Assembly (NCBI GenBank): GCA_036398095.1
Contig: DASWHR010000054.1
Location: forward strand, 1 to 14,460
Origin: DASWHR01 sp036398095
GTDB lineage: Bacteria > Actinomycetota > AC-67
Length of the DNA stretch: 14,460 nucleotides
Direction: 5' to 3'
Shown here piece by piece: positions 12,827 through 14,460 of this stretch. The position numbers and the translations under genes are program-made. Position 1 is the first letter of the stretch, and each line of letters begins with the position of its first letter. The notes under the pieces were generated by a model. It was not told where the DNA came from. It made no database searches and worked only from the letters and a program-made list of their open reading frames with translations.

Positions 12827-12846
12827 CGCCTCGCTAAGGTGAGGCG
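12827..12846 (+). promoter_or_regulatory. Hairpin whose 3' arm forms the ribosome site before ATG 12847
   Basis: CGCCTC (12827-12832) pairs with GAGGCG (12841-12846) across an 8-base loop GCTAAGGT, and the 3' arm abuts the ATG. The arm and the loop together make the AGGTGAGG ribosome site, so the stem would mask it. It has no U-run. The structure may regulate translation of the short ORF or simply close the preceding operon. Confidence 0.35.
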
Positions 12847-13104
12847 ATGGCCAGGCGAGTGACGGCTGGACCGACGACGTGGACGGTCGGCCGGAAGTGG
12901 GTTCGGCGTCCCCGGTGGCGGGTGCTCATCCGCCGGTTCCAGCGACGGCGAAGCGCGGAAGCGCGTGACAAGTCGCGGTGGCTGGATTGGCTGGACGTCG
13001 GCGGGTTCGACGTGGGAGACGACCCGGCGGGATGCGCGATAGCCGGCCGCCTCGCAGGCGGAGCGAAGCCGCCTTTCCCTCTGGTATCCGATGGTCGGCG
13101 TTGA
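12847..13104 (+). pseudogene. Short ORF, probable truncated membrane-protein gene
   Basis: An 85-codon frame begins with a good ribosome site (AGGTGAGG) and reads like real protein for about 60 residues. It has a basic TWTVGRKWVRRP stretch, an Arg-rich segment and SRWLDWLDVGGFDVGDDP. This resembles the cytoplasmic N-terminus of an actinobacterial membrane protein family (TWTVRRRW...WLD...), in which two membrane helices follow. Here it degrades after DDP into an Ala/Gly tail with no hydrophobic helix, and no other frame restores one. It therefore looks truncated. It could also be a genuine small protein or noncoding. The region between 12811 and 13116 holds nothing else. Confidence 0.45.
13047..13074 (+). 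terminator. Two overlapping GC hairpins, weak terminator
   Basis: CCGCCT-CGC-AGGCGG (13047-13061) and AGGCGG-AGCGAAG-CCGCCT (13056-13074) share the AGGCGG arm, so they are mutually exclusive. The second is followed by TTTCCCTCT on the plus strand. This layout could end plus-strand transcription from the ORF at 12847 or lie between it and the convergent lipoprotein gene. The short U-run makes this a tentative call. Confidence 0.45.
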
Positions 13105-13116
13105 TCCGCGCAACAC

Positions 13117-14178
13117 TCAGACCTGGACGCGGACGAGGTCGCGGCCGTGCAGGACCCAGGCGGAGCCTTCCGCGATGACGACGTCGGTCGTGACCGGCAT
13201 CTGCGAGCCGGCCGGCGGCGCTCCGAGATCAACTGTTTCTGTGACTGCACCCGAGCTCGGGTCGATGCGATAGATCCGGTGATCGCGGAACCCGGTAACG
13301 AAGACGCTCGTGTCGTCGCCGGCGATCCCCCACGGATCATCAATCGCAATGCGCCGCTCGAGCTTCAGGGTCAGCGCGTCGAGTCGCTGAACTTCACCGT
13401 GGGTCGTTACCCACACCGAATCCTGATCCACGAAGACGGATCGGATCTCGGGGATCGACGCCCGCGCCAGCTCCGCGCCCGTCACCGGGTCGAGTCGCGC
13501 CAATCCCGCCGGCAAGACGCCCCACAGAAAGCCATGTCCCGTCTGCAGCGACATCACGTCCGCCTGCCGAATCCGCTCGAAGCGTTCGCTCCCGGCCGAG
13601 CGCCGGACCAGATACGCCGTCTCGTTCTCGCGAATCGAGAGCCATAACCCAGCGTGTGTAGTCGCGATTCCGCGGGGACTCCAGTCCACGAAGTCGACCT
13701 TGTCGTCTACGCGGCCGTCCTTCGAGTCGATCTTCGCGATCGTGCCTGCAGTCGACTCGCATTGCGTGACCGTCGCCGGAACGCCCGCCACGTATGCCGG
13801 CCGCGTCCCCGGCACAAAGTCGGGATCATCGGCCCCGTCGCACTCGCCGTCGGACCCCACGTTCGATATCCCCCACAGGGCCGGTCCACGGCCGGCGATA
13901 TCGTCGAGAGAATAGAGAGATTCCTGGGGAACCTTCGCGACGACCGCACCTGTCGAAGGATCGATGCGATATGCAACGAACCCATCGTCCAAAACATGGG
14001 GCGAGCCGACGCCCCATAGTTGCCCGTCCAAGGGCCGAAGCGCGTTCAGCGTTCCCAGTGGAGTTCGTGACACGATTCGCATCTGGCGGCCGCCGCTCGC
14101 GCGGTCCGTCACCGGTGCTTCGGCGCAACTGCCGAGAAGCAGCGTGCAGACGATGAACAGCGTGTCGTTTCGGCGCAT
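13117..14178 (-). CDS. Lipoprotein with beta-propeller (YVTN/Vgb-like) repeats
   Basis: The 353-residue product has a lipobox, L15-G-S-C18, after a short signal (LFIVCTLL), so it should be lipidated and anchored outside the membrane. The rest is a run of blades in the style of YVTN/Vgb propellers. It repeats W/x-ID-P-x-TG motifs (YRIDPSTGAVV at 70-80, AKIDSKDGRV, ARLDPVTGAEL, QRLDALTLKL, YRIDPSSGAVTE) alternating with LWG/VWV strands. C113 and C140 may form a disulfide. A role in binding or signalling outside the cell is likely, but the ligand is unknown. ATG 14178 is preceded immediately by GAGGGG, an unusually short spacing, so translation may be inefficient or leaderless. It is transcribed toward the ORF at 12847 and converges on it. 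Confidence 0.85.
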   Translation of the reverse strand: MRRNDTLFIVCTLLLGSCAEAPVTDRASGGRQMRIVSRTPLGTLNALRPLDGQLWGVGSPHVLDDGFVAYRIDPSTGAVVAKVPQESLYSLDDIAGRGPALWGISNVGSDGECDGADDPDFVPGTRPAYVAGVPATVTQCESTAGTIAKIDSKDGRVDDKVDFVDWSPRGIATTHAGLWLSIRENETAYLVRRSAGSERFERIRQADVMSLQTGHGFLWGVLPAGLARLDPVTGAELARASIPEIRSVFVDQDSVWVTTHGEVQRLDALTLKLERRIAIDDPWGIAGDDTSVFVTGFRDHRIYRIDPSSGAVTETVDLGAPPAGSQMPVTTDVVIAEGSAWVLHGRDLVRVQV

Positions 14179-14318
14179 CCCCTCATGAGACCACGGCAGC
14201 CCGGATGAGCGCTATGGCCGAAAGTACACACTTCCCCTTCGGCAGAGCGGTGGTCGGTGGAGGACTCGCGAACGACTTTCAGAATCTGACTCGGCAGGGC
14301 CAAATTTCGCGCAAGTCC

Positions 14319-14340
14319 GAGGCCTATCGAGCGAGGCCTC
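14319..14340 (-). terminator. 7-bp dyad overlapping the stop of the edge gene
   Basis: GAGGCCT and AGGCCTC are inverted repeats separated by ATCGAGCG. On the minus strand the hairpin begins inside the stop codon of the partial membrane-protein gene. No U-run follows, so termination is uncertain. The remaining 14179-14318 region shows no gene I can support. Confidence 0.3.
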
Positions 14341-14460
14341 ATCGTGATCGCATTCGAGACGACACGCGAATGAGCCAGACGCCGAGCCATGCTGCCGCAA
14401 CCAGAATGACAATAGGTCCATAGGCAAAGAGAGGACCAATCGATGAGGTCGGAATCGAAG
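14339..14460 (-). CDS. C-terminus of a membrane protein, cut by the window end
   Basis: A minus-strand frame enters from the window edge and stops at a TGA (14341-14339). Its last 39 residues are SIPTSSIGPLFAYG, then a hydrophobic helix IVILVAAAWLGVWLI, then a basic end RVSSRMRSR. This is a single membrane helix with a positive cytoplasmic tail. It is too short for identification. Its codons are less G/C-biased than those of the other genes. Confidence 0.55.
   Translation of the reverse strand, partial: SIPTSSIGPLFAYGPIVILVAAAWLGVWLIRVSSRMRSR

Noticed and set aside
14240..14300. Possible tRNA-like segment
   Set aside because: GGAGGACTCGCGAACG recalled a tRNA-Ser 5' part, but no acceptor stem, anticodon arm or T-loop could be completed.
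14212..14439. 75-codon and 93-codon minus-strand frames at the right edge
   Set aside because: Neither reads like protein. A third frame over the same DNA encodes a convincing membrane helix with a basic tail.

Overview
The window is a piece of a strongly G+C-rich bacterial chromosome. Long antisense ORFs lie opposite most real genes, as is usual at this base composition. An actinobacterial SigE-type ECF sigma factor, a GTG start in a GTGA overlap, two start codons placed right behind a -10 box (leaderless mRNAs) and several protein families common in Actinomycetota suggest an Actinomycetota-like, probably uncultivated organism. A Chloroflexota-like host cannot be excluded. I see no transposase, integrase, CRISPR array, tRNA or rRNA.

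Left part (1-3675). The tail of a plus-strand gene converges on a minus-strand cluster. Read 3' to 5' on the plus strand, that cluster is a secreted coiled-coil cell-envelope protein (1885-3021), an ECF sigma factor (1322-1840) and a membrane-anchored beta-propeller protein (57-1316) that may sense for the sigma factor. The intergenic region before it holds a perfect CRP/GlxR-type palindrome. Divergent from it is a small secreted protein with ten cysteines (3202-3675).

Middle part (3676-9421). A stand-alone AAA ATPase/DUF4143 protein (3830-4999) sits behind a leaderless promoter covered by a 30-bp dyad. It converges, with a 14-bp overlap, on a sulfur-type operon on the minus strand. That operon encodes an ArsR-rhodanese fusion regulator (7611-8279), an MBL-rhodanese-rhodanese protein related to persulfide dioxygenase/CstB proteins (6245-7600) and an MFS transporter (4986-6248). 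The regulator's promoter carries a 12-2-12 inverted repeat, a textbook ArsR/SmtB operator. The same operator faces a divergent plus-strand group: an ABM-like monooxygenase/dimeric-barrel protein, a 48-residue DUF1059 protein, and an unknown 180-residue protein.

Right part (9440-14460). A small secreted protein (9440-9853) is followed by a tightly packed set. This set is an FAD/NAD(P) oxidoreductase (9949-11340), an NTF2-like/class III adenylate cyclase fusion (11345-12415) and a small secreted acidic protein (12412-12810, ATGA overlap). A truncated-looking ORF lies beyond it, then a minus-strand propeller lipoprotein (13117-14178) and the C-terminus of a membrane protein cut by the window edge.

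The most notable points are the complete ArsR-rhodanese operon with a recognisable operator, the strong dyad on the ATPase promoter, and a cyclase lying in the same window as a consensus CRP-type site. No wholly new defence or mobile system is evident. The FAD oxidoreductase-cyclase-secreted protein unit is the part least explained by known systems.
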